A stretch of DNA of 64,000 bases from Paenibacillus guangzhouensis (GCF_009363075.1 NZ_CP045293.1:2046001-2110000); one strand, 5' to 3'; positions 1-8,510 are shown, numbered from the stretch's first letter. Translations and numbers: made by a program. The notes: a model not told the origin generated them from the letters alone.

Positions 1-254
1 ATATCCTCCAACCGAAGCCCGGTAAAATGACATGCCTTCATAGATCCAAGGTCCGAGCCGCTGCCTTTGACATACATGACCTCGATTTCGCGTCCGCGAA
101 AATCCAGAACCGTCGTTTTGGAAGAAGTATTGCCGCCATAAATGTTGCACACACGACGATCTGCTCCGATCAGGTTGGAGCGATAAGCTAATAGATCAAG
201 TGCACTTCTCATTTGCGAAGCCGTTGCGTCATCCCATAGGTTTTGAACCATCAT
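1..254 (-). CDS. rhaEW: Bifunctional rhamnulose-1-phosphate aldolase / short-chain dehydrogenase, N-terminal part
   Basis: Only the first ~84 residues are present; the gene runs off the left edge. The visible part carries the class II aldolase-type stretch NIYGGNTSSKTT followed by VKGSGSDLG, as in the YuxG/RhaEW family, which cleaves L-rhamnulose-1-phosphate to DHAP and lactaldehyde and oxidises lactaldehyde. A GGAGGG site precedes two adjacent ATGs at 254 and 251, so either may be the start. It is the third gene of a rhaB-rhaA-rhaEW order, 29 bp after rhaA, so it is almost certainly co-transcribed. The dehydrogenase half is inferred from the family because it lies outside the window. Confidence 0.85.
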   Translation of the reverse strand, partial: MMVQNLWDDATASQMRSALDLLAYRSNLIGADRRVCNIYGGNTSSKTTVLDFRGREIEVMYVKGSGSDLGSMKACHFTGLRLED

Positions 255-283
255 TGATTCCCTCCGAACAAGTTGTTTTGTTG

Positions 284-1540
284 TTATCTTTTAATCAGCA
301 CTTCTTGTTCATAACTTTTCACGGCATGAAGCCAGTCTTCTCTTACAGGAACTCCTGCTTGCGCGCAATAATAATCCCACACCGCGCCAAAAGGATAGGA
401 CTTAAATTCTTCCACGAGCGCAAGACGAGAGGTATAATCACGGTCCTCTTCCAGCTTTCTCAATATATTCACTGGCTCTAGCATAGCTCTCAGCAACGCC
501 TTCTGCGTATTACGCGTCCCGATCACCCAAGCGGCGACATGGTTGATACTGCCATCGAAGTAATCCAATCCAATATGCGTGCGGTCGAGGAAATTGCCTC
601 GAACTAGTTCTCGAGCAATATCGAGCAGTTCATCATCCATCGTCACGACATGATCGCTGTCCCAGCGGACAGGCCGGCTCATATGAAGCAGCAGCCGATC
701 CGTAAACATCAGTATGGAAGAAATTTTACCTGAGATCATCTCTGTCGGGTGAAAGTGGCCTGAATCCAGGCACATCGCCTTGCCTCTGCTCATGGCATAG
801 CCCATATAAAATTCATGCGATCCGACGACATAACTCTCCGACCCGAGACCGAACAGCTTGCTCTCTACTGCATCGATATTGTGCGCTGGATTCGCTACTT
901 CTTGGAAAATCTCATCAAGTGCTTCGCAGAGACGAACTCGCGGAGACAGCCGGTCTACCGGCGTATCCTTGTAACCGTCCGGCAACCAATAGTTCGTTAC
1001 GCACGGTTGACCAAGCTGTTCCCCGAAGTAGGCGCCAATTCGACGCGATGCCTTGCAATGCTCAATCCAGAATTGGCGGATTTCAGGATCAGGGTGGCTT
1101 AACGTAAATCCATCCTCAGCCTTCGGATGGGAGAACATGGTCGGATTAAAATCAAGCCCTAAGCCATTCTGTTTGGCCCACTCCACCCAGCCTTGAAAAT
1201 GAACCGGCTCGAGCTCATTCAAATCAACTTGCACATCGGTATCCGCATAGATGGCATGCAGATTAACTTTGTGCTTCCCCGGGATCATGGACAACGCTTT
1301 CTCCAAATCCTGACGCAACTCATCAGGTGTACGCGCTCGCCCAGGATACTTACCCGTGACGGCAATCCCCCCGCTTAATGCTTTATCCTTGAAAAGGAAC
1401 CCCTGCACATCGTCTCCTTGCCAGCAGTGCAGCGAAATTTTTATCTCGCTTAGCTTGCGCAGTACTGCATCCACATCGATTCCATGCTTGGCATAAAGCT
1501 GCTTAGCTTCATGATAGCTGGATTCAATCGCTTGATTCAT
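284..1540 (-). CDS. rhaA: L-rhamnose isomerase
   Basis: This cytoplasmic metal-dependent TIM-barrel enzyme converts L-rhamnose to L-rhamnulose, the first catabolic step. The 418-residue length is normal for RhaA. Recognisable family stretches include [14 protein letters not shown] near the N-terminus, [15 protein letters not shown], the metal-site region [16 protein letters not shown] and [16 protein letters not shown]. An AGGAGG site lies 10 nt before the ATG. It follows rhaB by 21 bp and precedes rhaEW by 29 bp on the same strand, so the three genes form an operon. There is no truncation or unusual residue. Assignment is secure from sequence recognition. Confidence 0.97.
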   Translation of the reverse strand: MNQAIESSYHEAKQLYAKHGIDVDAVLRKLSEIKISLHCWQGDDVQGFLFKDKALSGGIAVTGKYPGRARTPDELRQDLEKALSMIPGKHKVNLHAIYADTDVQVDLNELEPVHFQGWVEWAKQNGLGLDFNPTMFSHPKAEDGFTLSHPDPEIRQFWIEHCKASRRIGAYFGEQLGQPCVTNYWLPDGYKDTPVDRLSPRVRLCEALDEIFQEVANPAHNIDAVESKLFGLGSESYVVGSHEFYMGYAMSRGKAMCLDSGHFHPTEMISGKISSILMFTDRLLLHMSRPVRWDSDHVVTMDDELLDIARELVRGNFLDRTHIGLDYFDGSINHVAAWVIGTRNTQKALLRAMLEPVNILRKLEEDRDYTSRLALVEEFKSYPFGAVWDYYCAQAGVPVREDWLHAVKSYEQEVLIKR

Positions 1541-1561
1541 AAAAGTCGTTCCTCCTATTCG

Positions 1562-3031
1562 TTATGATTTAATGGATAATGACAAATGGATCTGGTGCCA
1601 ATGCAAAAGAATTTGATCTCGGCCCTCCATTTGCTGCGGGAAATATGCTGTTGGCGGGAAGGTCTGGGCAATACACCGACGCGCAGCTCCAAGATCCGAT
1701 AGCCTACTCGCAGCAATCATCTGAACGGCCAGATTGCCGAGCGCAGTGGATTCCGAAGGGCCTGCTTGCACCTCGATTTCAAGCAGATCGGCCGTCAGCT
1801 GACAGAGAAGCGCATTCTGCGATCCGCCGCCGACGATATGGAGTACCTCAATCGGCTGACCATGCAGCCGGTTCAACTCTAACATCGCGTCATAGTAGGT
1901 TAATGCGAGACTATCGAATATGCAGCGGGCGAGCTCTCCTGGCGTTCCCGGAACGGGTTGACCGCTCTCCTGACAGCAATTCTTAATTTCCATGATCATG
2001 CTCTTCGGACTTAGGAATCTATCATGATTACAGGGAACGAGACTGCGAAATGCGGGGGAATACGAGGCAAGCTTCGCCATTTCTCCGAAGCCGTGCGCTT
2101 CCCCGAGCTCTCTGCGCACCTCTTGAATCATCCACATGCCCATAATATTTTTGAGGAACCTATACGTCCCGTTCATTCCCCATTCATTAGTATAATTGCA
2201 TTGTAACGCTTCCATCGTATTCAGCGGCTGTTCCCGTTCAACACCAAGCAACGACCAAGTGCCGCTGCTGAGATATGCCCAAGATCGGTCTCCTTGAATA
2301 GGAACGCCTACGACAGCGGAAGCCGTATCATGCGTCGGCACGACGATCAGTTGACAGTCCGGCAAGTTAAATGTGCTTATAAGCTCTGGCAGTATCGGCC
2401 CTAACGATTCTCCCGGTTCCTTCAGGCTTGCAAATTGATCCTTGCGAAGTTGAACCAGCTCCAGCAAGTCCTCGTCGAAATCTCTCGATGCTACATTCAA
2501 TAACTGCATGGTAGACGCATTTGTGCACTCGTTCATTCGCTGGCCAGACAGACGATAATACAAATAATCGGGCACAAGCAGAATACTGCTCGCGCGAAAT
2601 AATTCATCCGATTCATGGGCAAATAGCTGATAAAGCGTATTAAAGCGTTGTTCCTGAATGCCAGTCTTCGTATAGACGACCTCCCGGCTCAACTGCTGAT
2701 GCAGCCGATCCGGTACCTGCTCTGTGCGGTCATCCCTGTAGGCAAAGACGTCTTGTAGGCGAGCTCCACTCTCATCGAGCAGCACGTAATCGACAGCCCA
2801 TGTATCGATGCCGATCGTACAGGCGTCAATGCCCTGCTGTTTCGCCTTCTGCAGCCCTTTGATCACTTCCATAAATAAATAATCGATATCCCAATACAAA
2901 TGCCCGTTCCTCTCGGTCATTTCATTCTTGAACCGATAAATTTCTTGCAGGTCAAGCTGGCCAGCATCGACGTTCGCCGCAACCAAGCGGCCGCTGGATG
3001 CACCTATATCAATTGCGATATGCATAAACAT
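1562..3031 (-). CDS. rhaB: Rhamnulokinase
   Basis: RhaB phosphorylates L-rhamnulose at O-1 using ATP. The 489-residue protein belongs to the FGGY/ribokinase-like hexokinase fold: the N-terminal phosphate-1 motif IAIDIGASSGR, the GIDTWAVDY substrate region, and the C-terminal ATP-binding segment HIVGGGSQNALLCQLTAD are all present. It is first in the rha operon. The start is uncertain: ATGs occur at 3031 and 3025 and neither has a strong ribosome binding site (AAAGAT only), which may indicate regulated or weak initiation. Function is confident from motifs and from the neighbouring rhaA. Confidence 0.95.
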   Translation of the reverse strand: MFMHIAIDIGASSGRLVAANVDAGQLDLQEIYRFKNEMTERNGHLYWDIDYLFMEVIKGLQKAKQQGIDACTIGIDTWAVDYVLLDESGARLQDVFAYRDDRTEQVPDRLHQQLSREVVYTKTGIQEQRFNTLYQLFAHESDELFRASSILLVPDYLYYRLSGQRMNECTNASTMQLLNVASRDFDEDLLELVQLRKDQFASLKEPGESLGPILPELISTFNLPDCQLIVVPTHDTASAVVGVPIQGDRSWAYLSSGTWSLLGVEREQPLNTMEALQCNYTNEWGMNGTYRFLKNIMGMWMIQEVRRELGEAHGFGEMAKLASYSPAFRSLVPCNHDRFLSPKSMIMEIKNCCQESGQPVPGTPGELARCIFDSLALTYYDAMLELNRLHGQPIEVLHIVGGGSQNALLCQLTADLLEIEVQAGPSESTALGNLAVQMIAASRLSDLGAARRCIAQTFPPTAYFPQQMEGRDQILLHWHQIHLSLSIKS

Positions 3032-3140
3032 CTTTATCTTTGATCACATCCGTTTGTATTGTTTTTATTCCATATTTAGATCATAACACTTTTGTTTTTG
3101 TTTATAAATATGTTTTTTGATTTTTTGGTTTTTTTTGTTT
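3032..3140 (-). promoter_or_regulatory. rha operon promoter region
   Basis: The region upstream of rhaB has a candidate -10 TATGAT (3080-3085) but only a poor -35 (TTTATA near 3103-3108), preceded by a long A-rich tract on the minus strand that could act as an UP element. Two similar T-rich stretches (near 3060 and 3093 on plus, sharing TTGTTTTT) are about 33 nt apart. A weak -35 plus half-site-like repeats suggests activator-dependent transcription, as with AraC-type rhamnose regulators, but no such regulator is adjacent. This is inference from sequence pattern. Confidence 0.4.
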
Positions 3141-3556
3141 TTTTAAATATCTATAAAGAAATTGAACACCCTAATGTGAACTTGTTCTTTTCAGAGAAGC
3201 AAGGAGATTGCCTGACCACTAGAGCTGCGCATCTAATTATTGATCATATTGCCTTGAAAGTCAGCGTTACTACTGAGGAACCGATTACGACAAAAATATA
3301 AACATCTTTAAGAGGATCGCAAAAAAGCCGCTGTAATTATCCTTGTTCATGTCGGCAGCTGACCTCCTGCCGTTTTCTTGCTCCAGTTTCTAAAGCGTAG
3401 ACGTTATAGGGCAACGAGATAGAGCATCATAGTTCAAGGTGGGATTATTATTATCGAAAAAAGAAGACCTGGTTATTGGTCTTCTTACTTCCTTTCTTGT
3501 CAGGTTTGTTTATGTTCACCCCACACAAAACACCCCCATTCTTCGGGGTTACCTGA
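3141..3556. other. Intergenic stretch without a supported gene
   Basis: About 415 bp separate the rha promoter from the MFS remnant. The only clear structures are a hairpin at 3461-3486 (arms AAGAAGACC and GGTCTTCTT around an 8-nt loop) and a small GC-rich hairpin near 3530-3550 (CCCC/GGGG). An open frame at the start (3092-3301) is low-complexity and has no ribosome binding site or recognisable family. Confidence 0.5.
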
Positions 3557-3808
3557 GTGAAACTGGTATATTTTCGACTTAATCATTTAACTGCTAGTTC
3601 ATTTGCGATCGCAACGCCAGTCTTGACGGCGATCCTCAGCCGATTCTCTAAATACCCTCTCATGCTTACGTTAATCGCTATTGCAGCACTGATTAGTATC
3701 TCGCTTATTGCCATGGTCGTATATATCATGAATTCTACCATGCAATTGTATTTCATTGATTTGGCTGAACAGCATTTCCCATCAGCCAAAGACTTGGCTT
3801 CATCCTAG
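3557..3808 (+). pseudogene. Remnant of an AraJ/YdhP-like MFS efflux transporter
   Basis: The 83-codon frame contains AIATPVLTAILSRFSKYPL followed by a hydrophobic segment, which matches the region around TM2-TM3 and the cytoplasmic loop of AraJ/YdhP-type drug exporters, and then jumps to LAEQHFPSAKDLASS, which in intact members lies in the second half of the protein. The piece therefore appears to be an internally deleted, severely truncated transporter (intact proteins are ~390 residues). It has no good ribosome binding site. The family match is from recognition, not alignment; deletion is inferred from the juxtaposition. Confidence 0.6.
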
Positions 3809-3850
3809 TAGAATTACACCGTTTCTATCGGTTGATATCCCTGTCCATAG

Positions 3851-3890
3851 AACATCAGGTTATTGAAGAATCTCTCGATAACCTGATGTT
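3851..3890. terminator. 13-bp perfect inverted repeat
   Basis: Arms AACATCAGGTTAT (3851-3863) and ATAACCTGATGTT (3878-3890) are perfectly complementary around a 14-nt loop. It lies between the MFS remnant (plus) and the 3' end of the serine hydrolase (minus), so it is well placed as a bidirectional terminator, although no long T-run follows on either strand. Confidence 0.55.
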
Positions 3891-3913
3891 GTTACGATTG
3901 TGATAAAGCTATA

Positions 3914-4939
3914 TTATTCTATCATTGCTGGTAGGATATGTTCCTTGATCAATGTCCATCGATCCCGAGGATTCACGATGAATGATGAGGCAATAGCTAC
4001 AACGAGTTTTTTATCGGGTACGCAACAAATGATGTTACCGCCATCGCCTATAGCGCAGTATGCACCCAATCCTTCCTCTTCGCTTAACCACCACAGATAT
4101 CCGTAACGATCAGGAGTCAACGCTATGGATTGGTCTATCCATGATTCCTGTATGACCTGAACATTATCCCATCGCCCTCGGTTCAAATAGAGCAGTCCAA
4201 ATCGTGCCATATCCCGGGGAGTTAACGTCAGTCCCCACCCGCCCGTGGAATGATGTTCCGGATCGGAGACCCAACCTCTTACCCGACTCCCGAATAAATC
4301 CTCGAACTCATAGGATGTCATGCCATAATCCGGTATCTCCCTCATGCCGATAGGTTTAAATAAACGTTCGTTCGCAAATGCACGGGCACTCTGTCCGGTG
4401 CTACGCGTAATGATACAGGATAGCAAGTGCGCCCCTGCGGTCGAGTATTTATAGGCGCCAATTCTTCCTTTCGGGTCCAAGAGATCCAGCGCATAGGTTA
4501 CCCAATCCGATTGGATGCACATCTTGTCCAGCGGTTCGTGCCAGTCTGCGAATGAATAAGGAGCTGTCATCGTGAGCAGATGGCGAATCGTGATGTCACG
4601 TTTCAAGTCATCCGCTGTACCCAGGACATATTCAGGAAAAAAGTCCAGAACCTTCTGGTCTACACTCGTAATATACCCAGCATCGATAGCAATCCCGATG
4701 AGCGCCGACATCACACTCTTCGTTACAGAAGCTACATGCTGCGGATCTTCCGGACGATATCCATGATCATACCTCTCATAGGCGATATAACCGTTCCGAA
4801 CGACAACCATTCCGGTGATGTTGCTGTACTCCGTTCTAATCAGAGCATCTAGAGCAGATAGCTTCTCTGCGTTCATACGCAACATTGCCGGCGCAGCAGA
4901 TCGCCAATCTGTTGTTGGCCAATAACTTGCTAGGTTCAT
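3914..4939 (-). CDS. Serine hydrolase, beta-lactamase class C / penicillin-binding-protein fold
   Basis: A 341-residue protein of the Beta-lactamase (PF00144) family, which includes esterases, D-aminopeptidases and class C-like hydrolases. The catalytic SxxK motif is visible as SVTK in HVASVTKSVMSALIG (around residue 71). The second motif is YSTAG where many members have YxN, and the C-terminal HxG-type triad appears as GDGGN. No signal peptide or membrane segment is evident, so it is probably cytoplasmic, which argues against classic beta-lactam resistance. GAGGGG precedes the ATG. It follows a MerR regulator by 24 bp on the same strand and is probably in its operon. The substrate is unknown. 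Confidence 0.85.
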   Translation of the reverse strand: MNLASYWPTTDWRSAAPAMLRMNAEKLSALDALIRTEYSNITGMVVVRNGYIAYERYDHGYRPEDPQHVASVTKSVMSALIGIAIDAGYITSVDQKVLDFFPEYVLGTADDLKRDITIRHLLTMTAPYSFADWHEPLDKMCIQSDWVTYALDLLDPKGRIGAYKYSTAGAHLLSCIITRSTGQSARAFANERLFKPIGMREIPDYGMTSYEFEDLFGSRVRGWVSDPEHHSTGGWGLTLTPRDMARFGLLYLNRGRWDNVQVIQESWIDQSIALTPDRYGYLWWLSEEEGLGAYCAIGDGGNIICCVPDKKLVVAIASSFIVNPRDRWTLIKEHILPAMIE

Positions 4940-4963
4940 AGATACACCCCTCTACGTATTTCT

Positions 4964-5788
4964 TTATCTCTTCTTCACGGGAAAATACACCTCGGTTACA
5001 AAATCTTCAGGAACGGCGACCTGATTGGGGTCCGTGACATAGATTTCATAGGGTGAGCTCACTAATGTATAGCCTTCATGTTCCACCCATTCCCTCAACT
5101 TCGCGTAGACGGATGTCAATTCAGAATAAGCACCCTTCACAACGGATCTCGCACATAAACCGCCAGACATTTCTCTCGTGCCCTTCACCGCCTCCTGAAT
5201 CGGAATAGCAAACTCCGTATCATTTCCCGCAGGATTGTATTCAGGGCTATGAAAAATCGTCATTGGCGTACCGAGCATTGTTAGTTTCTCCGTCGCAATT
5301 TTTTCATAGAGTCGGCTAAAATACGATCCCAATCCTAACGCATAATCATGACTGCTCATCATCTGTCGGATCGAGAGGATATTCATCGGCTCGACACCGA
5401 CAAGCTGCACTTCGATATGGTTAAGATAAGACATGATCGATATGCCTTGCTGCAAATGAAGCATATCATCGTTCATTTGCATTAAGGTAAGTTCATAATC
5501 GTTTATCTTTTTTTGAATTTCCTGTTTCTTGCAATGCAGTGCTGCATGTAGCTTCTCGTCTGATTGATCCTTCTCTAGTTCAAGCATGGCTTTGATCTCA
5601 TCCAGCGAGAAGTGAAAAGATTTCATTCGGCTAATGAACAACATGGTCTTAAGCTGCCGGATAGCATAATACCTATAACCATTCTCTGGATTAATCTCTT
5701 CCGGATGAATTAGTCCGATCTCGTCATAATATCGAAGCGTCTTCGTCGATACACCGCAAATCTTCGAGAATTCGCCAATGGATAGCAC
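4964..5788 (-). CDS. MerR-family regulator with GyrI-like effector domain
   Basis: The 274-residue protein starts with a MerR winged helix (LSIGEFSKICGVSTKTLRYY), a helical dimerisation region around residues 75-115, and a C-terminal GyrI/BmrR-like ligand-binding domain (about 120-274) ending in EVYFPVKK. BmrR/BltR-type proteins bind hydrophobic drugs or metabolites and twist promoters that have an over-long spacer. The GTG start at 5788 is chosen because GGAGG lies 7 nt upstream and the frame then begins at the conserved MerR N-terminus; an upstream in-frame ATG would add an unrelated 34 residues. It probably autoregulates via the 19-bp-spacer promoter just upstream and may control the downstream serine hydrolase. 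Confidence 0.9.
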   Translation of the reverse strand: MLSIGEFSKICGVSTKTLRYYDEIGLIHPEEINPENGYRYYAIRQLKTMLFISRMKSFHFSLDEIKAMLELEKDQSDEKLHAALHCKKQEIQKKINDYELTLMQMNDDMLHLQQGISIMSYLNHIEVQLVGVEPMNILSIRQMMSSHDYALGLGSYFSRLYEKIATEKLTMLGTPMTIFHSPEYNPAGNDTEFAIPIQEAVKGTREMSGGLCARSVVKGAYSELTSVYAKLREWVEHEGYTLVSSPYEIYVTDPNQVAVPEDFVTEVYFPVKKR

Positions 5789-5810
5789 ATGATCACCTCC
5801 CTTCGCTTCT

Positions 5811-5841
5811 ACTATGCACCTTCCCCTAAGGGCAAAGTCAA
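5811..5841 (-). promoter_or_regulatory. MerR-type promoter with 19-bp spacer
   Basis: On the minus strand TTGACT (5836-5841) and CATAGT (5811-5816) are separated by exactly 19 bp, and the spacer contains the dyad-like CCCTTAGGGG core. An over-long 19-bp spacer containing a dyad is the hallmark of MerR-activated promoters, and here it sits directly upstream of a merR gene. Spacer and motifs are read directly; regulation is inferred. Confidence 0.75.
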
Positions 5842-5902
5842 TCGCTAATATACCAGAGGATCCTTCATCCCCTGCAATTATAAATAACAACGATCAAGAA
5901 CC

Positions 5903-5930
5903 AAAAATGGCAGCCCGGAAGGGCTGCCAT
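5903..5930 (-). terminator. Intrinsic terminator of the EF-G-binding protein gene
   Basis: On the minus strand a 10-bp stem (ATGGCAGCCC/GGGCTGCCAT, loop TTCC) is followed by a T-rich tract (TTTTTGG). It lies 18 bp after the stop codon at 5948 and separates this gene from merR. Confidence 0.85.
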
Positions 5931-5947
5931 GCTTATAAAACTTCATG

Positions 5948-6595
5948 CTATTTTCGAACGGAGAGGATGAACTTCTCCAGGGAACCTGTATCGGTAATAC
6001 TCTGATTACATCCACGGTTCTCTATACAGACGTATTGACCAACGGCATGATAATTGTCCGGCGAAGCATTCGCTGGTTTGGTCTTGACTAAGAAGAATGC
6101 GAGTTCATGATGCCGATTACAGAACAGGCAGTACCCTTTCTTGTGTGTCGGCGTGATTCTTCCCTCAATGCCAATGAACTGTCCTTCGAACGGATATACG
6201 ATGAACAATTTATTCGTTGCAATATCAATCCAGCTCAGATACGTCACATAACGAAAGTCAATGGATGAGAGATCAGGTACTTTCAACTTCTTATTTTTAG
6301 GGAATAACTTCTGAATTTGCTTCAGCGTTATTGTCGGATACGGCACTAGGTACGGCTCTAACGCGCTTAGATATCGCTGGAAATCATAAGCTGTTTCGAA
6401 CGATGTTATTTGTTCCAACATCTGCTGTTGGTGCTCAGTTAGCATAGGAAATGCTTCCATAATGATCGTTGCAGCACGATATCTTACGGTCTCCAAGACC
6501 CTCCGATCCGCGACAGTGCGAAGTGTATTCTGCAGGAATTCCGTTTGTTTCTTAATCACGTTAAATTGATGGTTTCTAATAAATGGTGTATTCAT
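5948..6595 (-). CDS. FusB/FusC-type elongation factor G-binding protein
   Basis: The 215-residue protein has the two-domain FBP organisation: an N-terminal helical bundle (about 1-85) and a C-terminal domain with a treble-clef zinc finger whose ligands are visible as C156xxC159 with H162/H163 and C190x5C196. Family members bind EF-G on the ribosome and release it, giving fusidic acid resistance; chromosomal homologues in Bacillota act likewise or serve in ribosome recycling. The ATG has AAGGGG 9 nt upstream. A ~200-nt leader with a short ORF and competing hairpins precedes it, suggesting induction by translation stress. It is single-cistron with its own terminator. Confidence 0.9.
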   Translation of the reverse strand: MNTPFIRNHQFNVIKKQTEFLQNTLRTVADRRVLETVRYRAATIIMEAFPMLTEHQQQMLEQITSFETAYDFQRYLSALEPYLVPYPTITLKQIQKLFPKNKKLKVPDLSSIDFRYVTYLSWIDIATNKLFIVYPFEGQFIGIEGRITPTHKKGYCLFCNRHHELAFFLVKTKPANASPDNYHAVGQYVCIENRGCNQSITDTGSLEKFILSVRK

Positions 6596-6800
6596 TTGCT
6601 TCAGCCCCTTATTTGTTATGAAAATTCATAAGGTGCAAAGCCCATTATTAGAAACGATAAAGTTAAGTGTGGGCGACCAGACTATCATTCTATCGCACCT
6701 CACGCAAAGTATCGCCCTAATCTAGGCTTTGCATGAGGACCCCCTAGCGAATGAGCAATTCTGAATTGCCATCAACAACACCCCCAATCATATTTCAATG
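6596..6800 (-). promoter_or_regulatory. Leader RNA with alternative hairpins before the EF-G-binding protein gene
   Basis: Three complementary segments can be traced by eye. Segment 6727-6738 pairs with 6698-6709 (12 bp, one G-U). The overlapping segment 6725-6733 pairs instead with 6634-6642 (9 bp, perfect). Segment 6695-6700 pairs with 6631-6636 (6 bp). The AAGGGG ribosome binding site of the main gene lies at 6605-6612 within a 6-bp pairing with 6628-6633. The stop codon of the leader ORF lies at 6722-6724, at the edge of the first segment. This arrangement resembles ribosome-mediated attenuators of antibiotic resistance genes. The structure is inferred from hand pairing only. Confidence 0.6.
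6722..6772 (-). CDS. 16-residue leader peptide ORF
   Basis: ATG at 6772 opens a 16-codon frame (MAIQNCSFARGSSCKA) ending with TAG at 6722-6724. A GGGGGTG ribosome binding site lies 8 nt upstream. The last codons fall inside the hairpin segment that can pair with two different downstream partners, so a ribosome stalled on or terminating at this ORF would change leader folding. It is too short for homology support; the argument rests on the ribosome binding site, position and hairpin overlap. Confidence 0.55.
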   Translation of the reverse strand: MAIQNCSFARGSSCKA

Positions 6801-6806
6801 CGAAGA

Positions 6807-6835
6807 AGTATAACAGAAACTTCCAAAAGATGCAA
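6807..6835 (-). promoter_or_regulatory. Promoter of the EF-G-binding protein leader
   Basis: On the minus strand TTGCAT (6830-6835) and TATACT (6807-6812) are separated by 17 bp. Transcription would start near 6800, giving a leader of about 200 nt including the 16-codon ORF. Confidence 0.65.
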
Positions 6836-6928
6836 TTCATCATATAGAAATAGGACAACTTCACTCGAATTTCCTTTATGCCTGAATAGTTGTATAATAA
6901 AACTAAGCAAATTAAAGGGGAAATGTAT

Positions 6929-7276
6929 GTGCCATTTTTAAGATTTAAAGGTTTTGATAAGCATATCATCGAGCAATTATCTCCAAGCATCATCGACGAG
7001 TTCGCTGAGCTGGTTAGTATTCCGAAGGAAATTGTAAAAATTGAACTCCTTCACATCGAACAAATCACAAATTCTCCATTATCCGTGGAAATTTATATGT
7101 TTCAGAGGGAACAAGCAATACATGATGCTGTTGCTTCCATGATCCATGAGAAATTCAGCGAATTAGGCTATAGCCATCTTCACATCTTCTTCGTGATCCT
7201 CTCTCCTTCGCTATACTACAAAGAAGGCAAACCATTGCATGAGCATCCGAACCAACATTATCAGATGAATTTCTGA
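6929..7276 (+). CDS. DUF1904 family protein
   Basis: A 115-residue protein that, from the GTG at 6929, begins PFLRFKGFDKHIIEQ, typical of DUF1904 proteins (tautomerase/MIF-like fold, function unknown). The tail LHIFFVILSPSLYYKEGKPL also fits. GTG is preferred because AAAGGGG lies 9 nt upstream, whereas the in-frame ATG at 6923 is only 3 nt from it. A TATAAT at 6893-6898 is a candidate -10 with a poor -35. It is divergent from the EF-G-binding protein leader. No function is assigned. Confidence 0.7.
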   Translation: MPFLRFKGFDKHIIEQLSPSIIDEFAELVSIPKEIVKIELLHIEQITNSPLSVEIYMFQREQAIHDAVASMIHEKFSELGYSHLHIFFVILSPSLYYKEGKPLHEHPNQHYQMNF

Positions 7277-7301
7277 TTGTTCATACCTCAGTGACAAAGC
7301 A

Positions 7302-8510
7302 TCATTCATGAACATTGATGCTCGTCGTCCCGAATTCTTTTACGTTCACTTTGACTTGATAACGGATCGTGGCCTCAGCGAACGAATCATCCCAATCCTT
7401 CTTTATCGTCTGCCAGGCGCGAGGATAATAGATTCTCACATACTCACTCAAGCCGATGGCATCAGCTCGATATTCTTTCTGTACACGGTGCAGCATCTTA
7501 TCGATACGATGCCTGATTTGCTTGATCGTCTCCTCCTCGATGCGCTTAATAAATTGGTTATCAAAATCATCCCCAGTCGCCCATTGTTCTCCAAGACGAC
7601 CTTCTGATTCAATCACGATATCAAAGGAAACCCGCTTCCCTTCAAGATGAGGGCGAATTCTGCTCTTCATTGATGTAATCTCATATAGAATAGATTTCCC
7701 TGATCGTGAATCATAGGATTTCAGCACACCGCCTTTTACTTTGGCCGTCATCCAATTGATGGACTCGAGATCTTCTTCACTTAAGAACCCAATGAGTTTA
7801 CCTGTTTTTCCGTAGATCACGGCCGCTCCGGCAAACTTCACTTCGCCATCGGCAGTAATAATGTTCTGAAGCAAAAAGCTCGATGAGGAATTAATCTCTG
7901 GCAACAATTTCGATAAAGACATCGGCGGAAGGATCCGACTGCTCCTGTACTGGTTGTCCGTAATCGAGAGTAACCGCATCGAGGGAAAATCGCTCTTATC
8001 CTTCATATCAAGCGCATTGCGCGCCTCCCCTTTGCAGATTAAGACAAGACAGCTTGGACGAAATTCCTGCTCACGGATAAAGAAATCGAATAAAAGCTGC
8101 ATGTTGTACTTTCTCGCAACCTCATCGCTGATAACGATCACTTTATAATGCTGGCCAAAAATGGGACGATCATTCATCAACGCAATTTCTCGAGTCGCCT
8201 CATACAAAGAGTCACTCGTTACGGAAATATTGCGATATTTTTTCTCCCCTGCTCTACCTGCACCGCCGTCACTCTGACTCAGTTGGACCATTTGATAGGT
8301 TAACGTCAGGGCATTGCGTTTGGTATACCCCCCGCCTTTTCGCTCAAAATCCTGCTCCAGCTGTGTTTCCTTGCCAAGATCAACGGCTGCACCGATCGTA
8401 ATACCGAGATCTTCAATTTCCTTCCGGCTCCAACAGCCGGTTAATAGGATCAGAATGACTAGCATGCCGCCGATCCATGTCACTCTCCAGCTCTGCCATT
8501 GCCTAATCAC
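7302..8510 (-). CDS. Spore germination lipoprotein, Ger(x)C family
   Basis: The 402-residue protein is the C subunit of a GerA-type germinant receptor, anchored to the outer face of the spore inner membrane. A hydrophobic signal segment (about 9-24) ends in the lipobox LTGC (Cys26), followed by WSRKEIEDLGI, the diagnostic N-terminus of Ger(x)C proteins. The GTG start overlaps the stop of the upstream permease gene (GTGA), indicating translational coupling, with AGAGGTG 7 nt upstream. It is the last gene of an A-B-C operon. The germinant cannot be predicted. Confidence 0.93.
   Translation of the reverse strand: MIRQWQSWRVTWIGGMLVILILLTGCWSRKEIEDLGITIGAAVDLGKETQLEQDFERKGGGYTKRNALTLTYQMVQLSQSDGGAGRAGEKKYRNISVTSDSLYEATREIALMNDRPIFGQHYKVIVISDEVARKYNMQLLFDFFIREQEFRPSCLVLICKGEARNALDMKDKSDFPSMRLLSITDNQYRSSRILPPMSLSKLLPEINSSSSFLLQNIITADGEVKFAGAAVIYGKTGKLIGFLSEEDLESINWMTAKVKGGVLKSYDSRSGKSILYEITSMKSRIRPHLEGKRVSFDIVIESEGRLGEQWATGDDFDNQFIKRIEEETIKQIRHRIDKMLHRVQKEYRADAIGLSEYVRIYYPRAWQTIKKDWDDSFAEATIRYQVKVNVKEFGTTSINVHE

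Noticed and set aside
3092-3301. 69-codon plus-strand open frame upstream of the MFS remnant
   Set aside because: Starts with a low-complexity Phe/Leu run from a T-rich tract, has no ribosome binding site and matches no family.
3583-3789. 68-codon minus-strand frame opposite the MFS remnant
   Set aside because: The plus-strand reading matches an MFS family; this is its antisense shadow.
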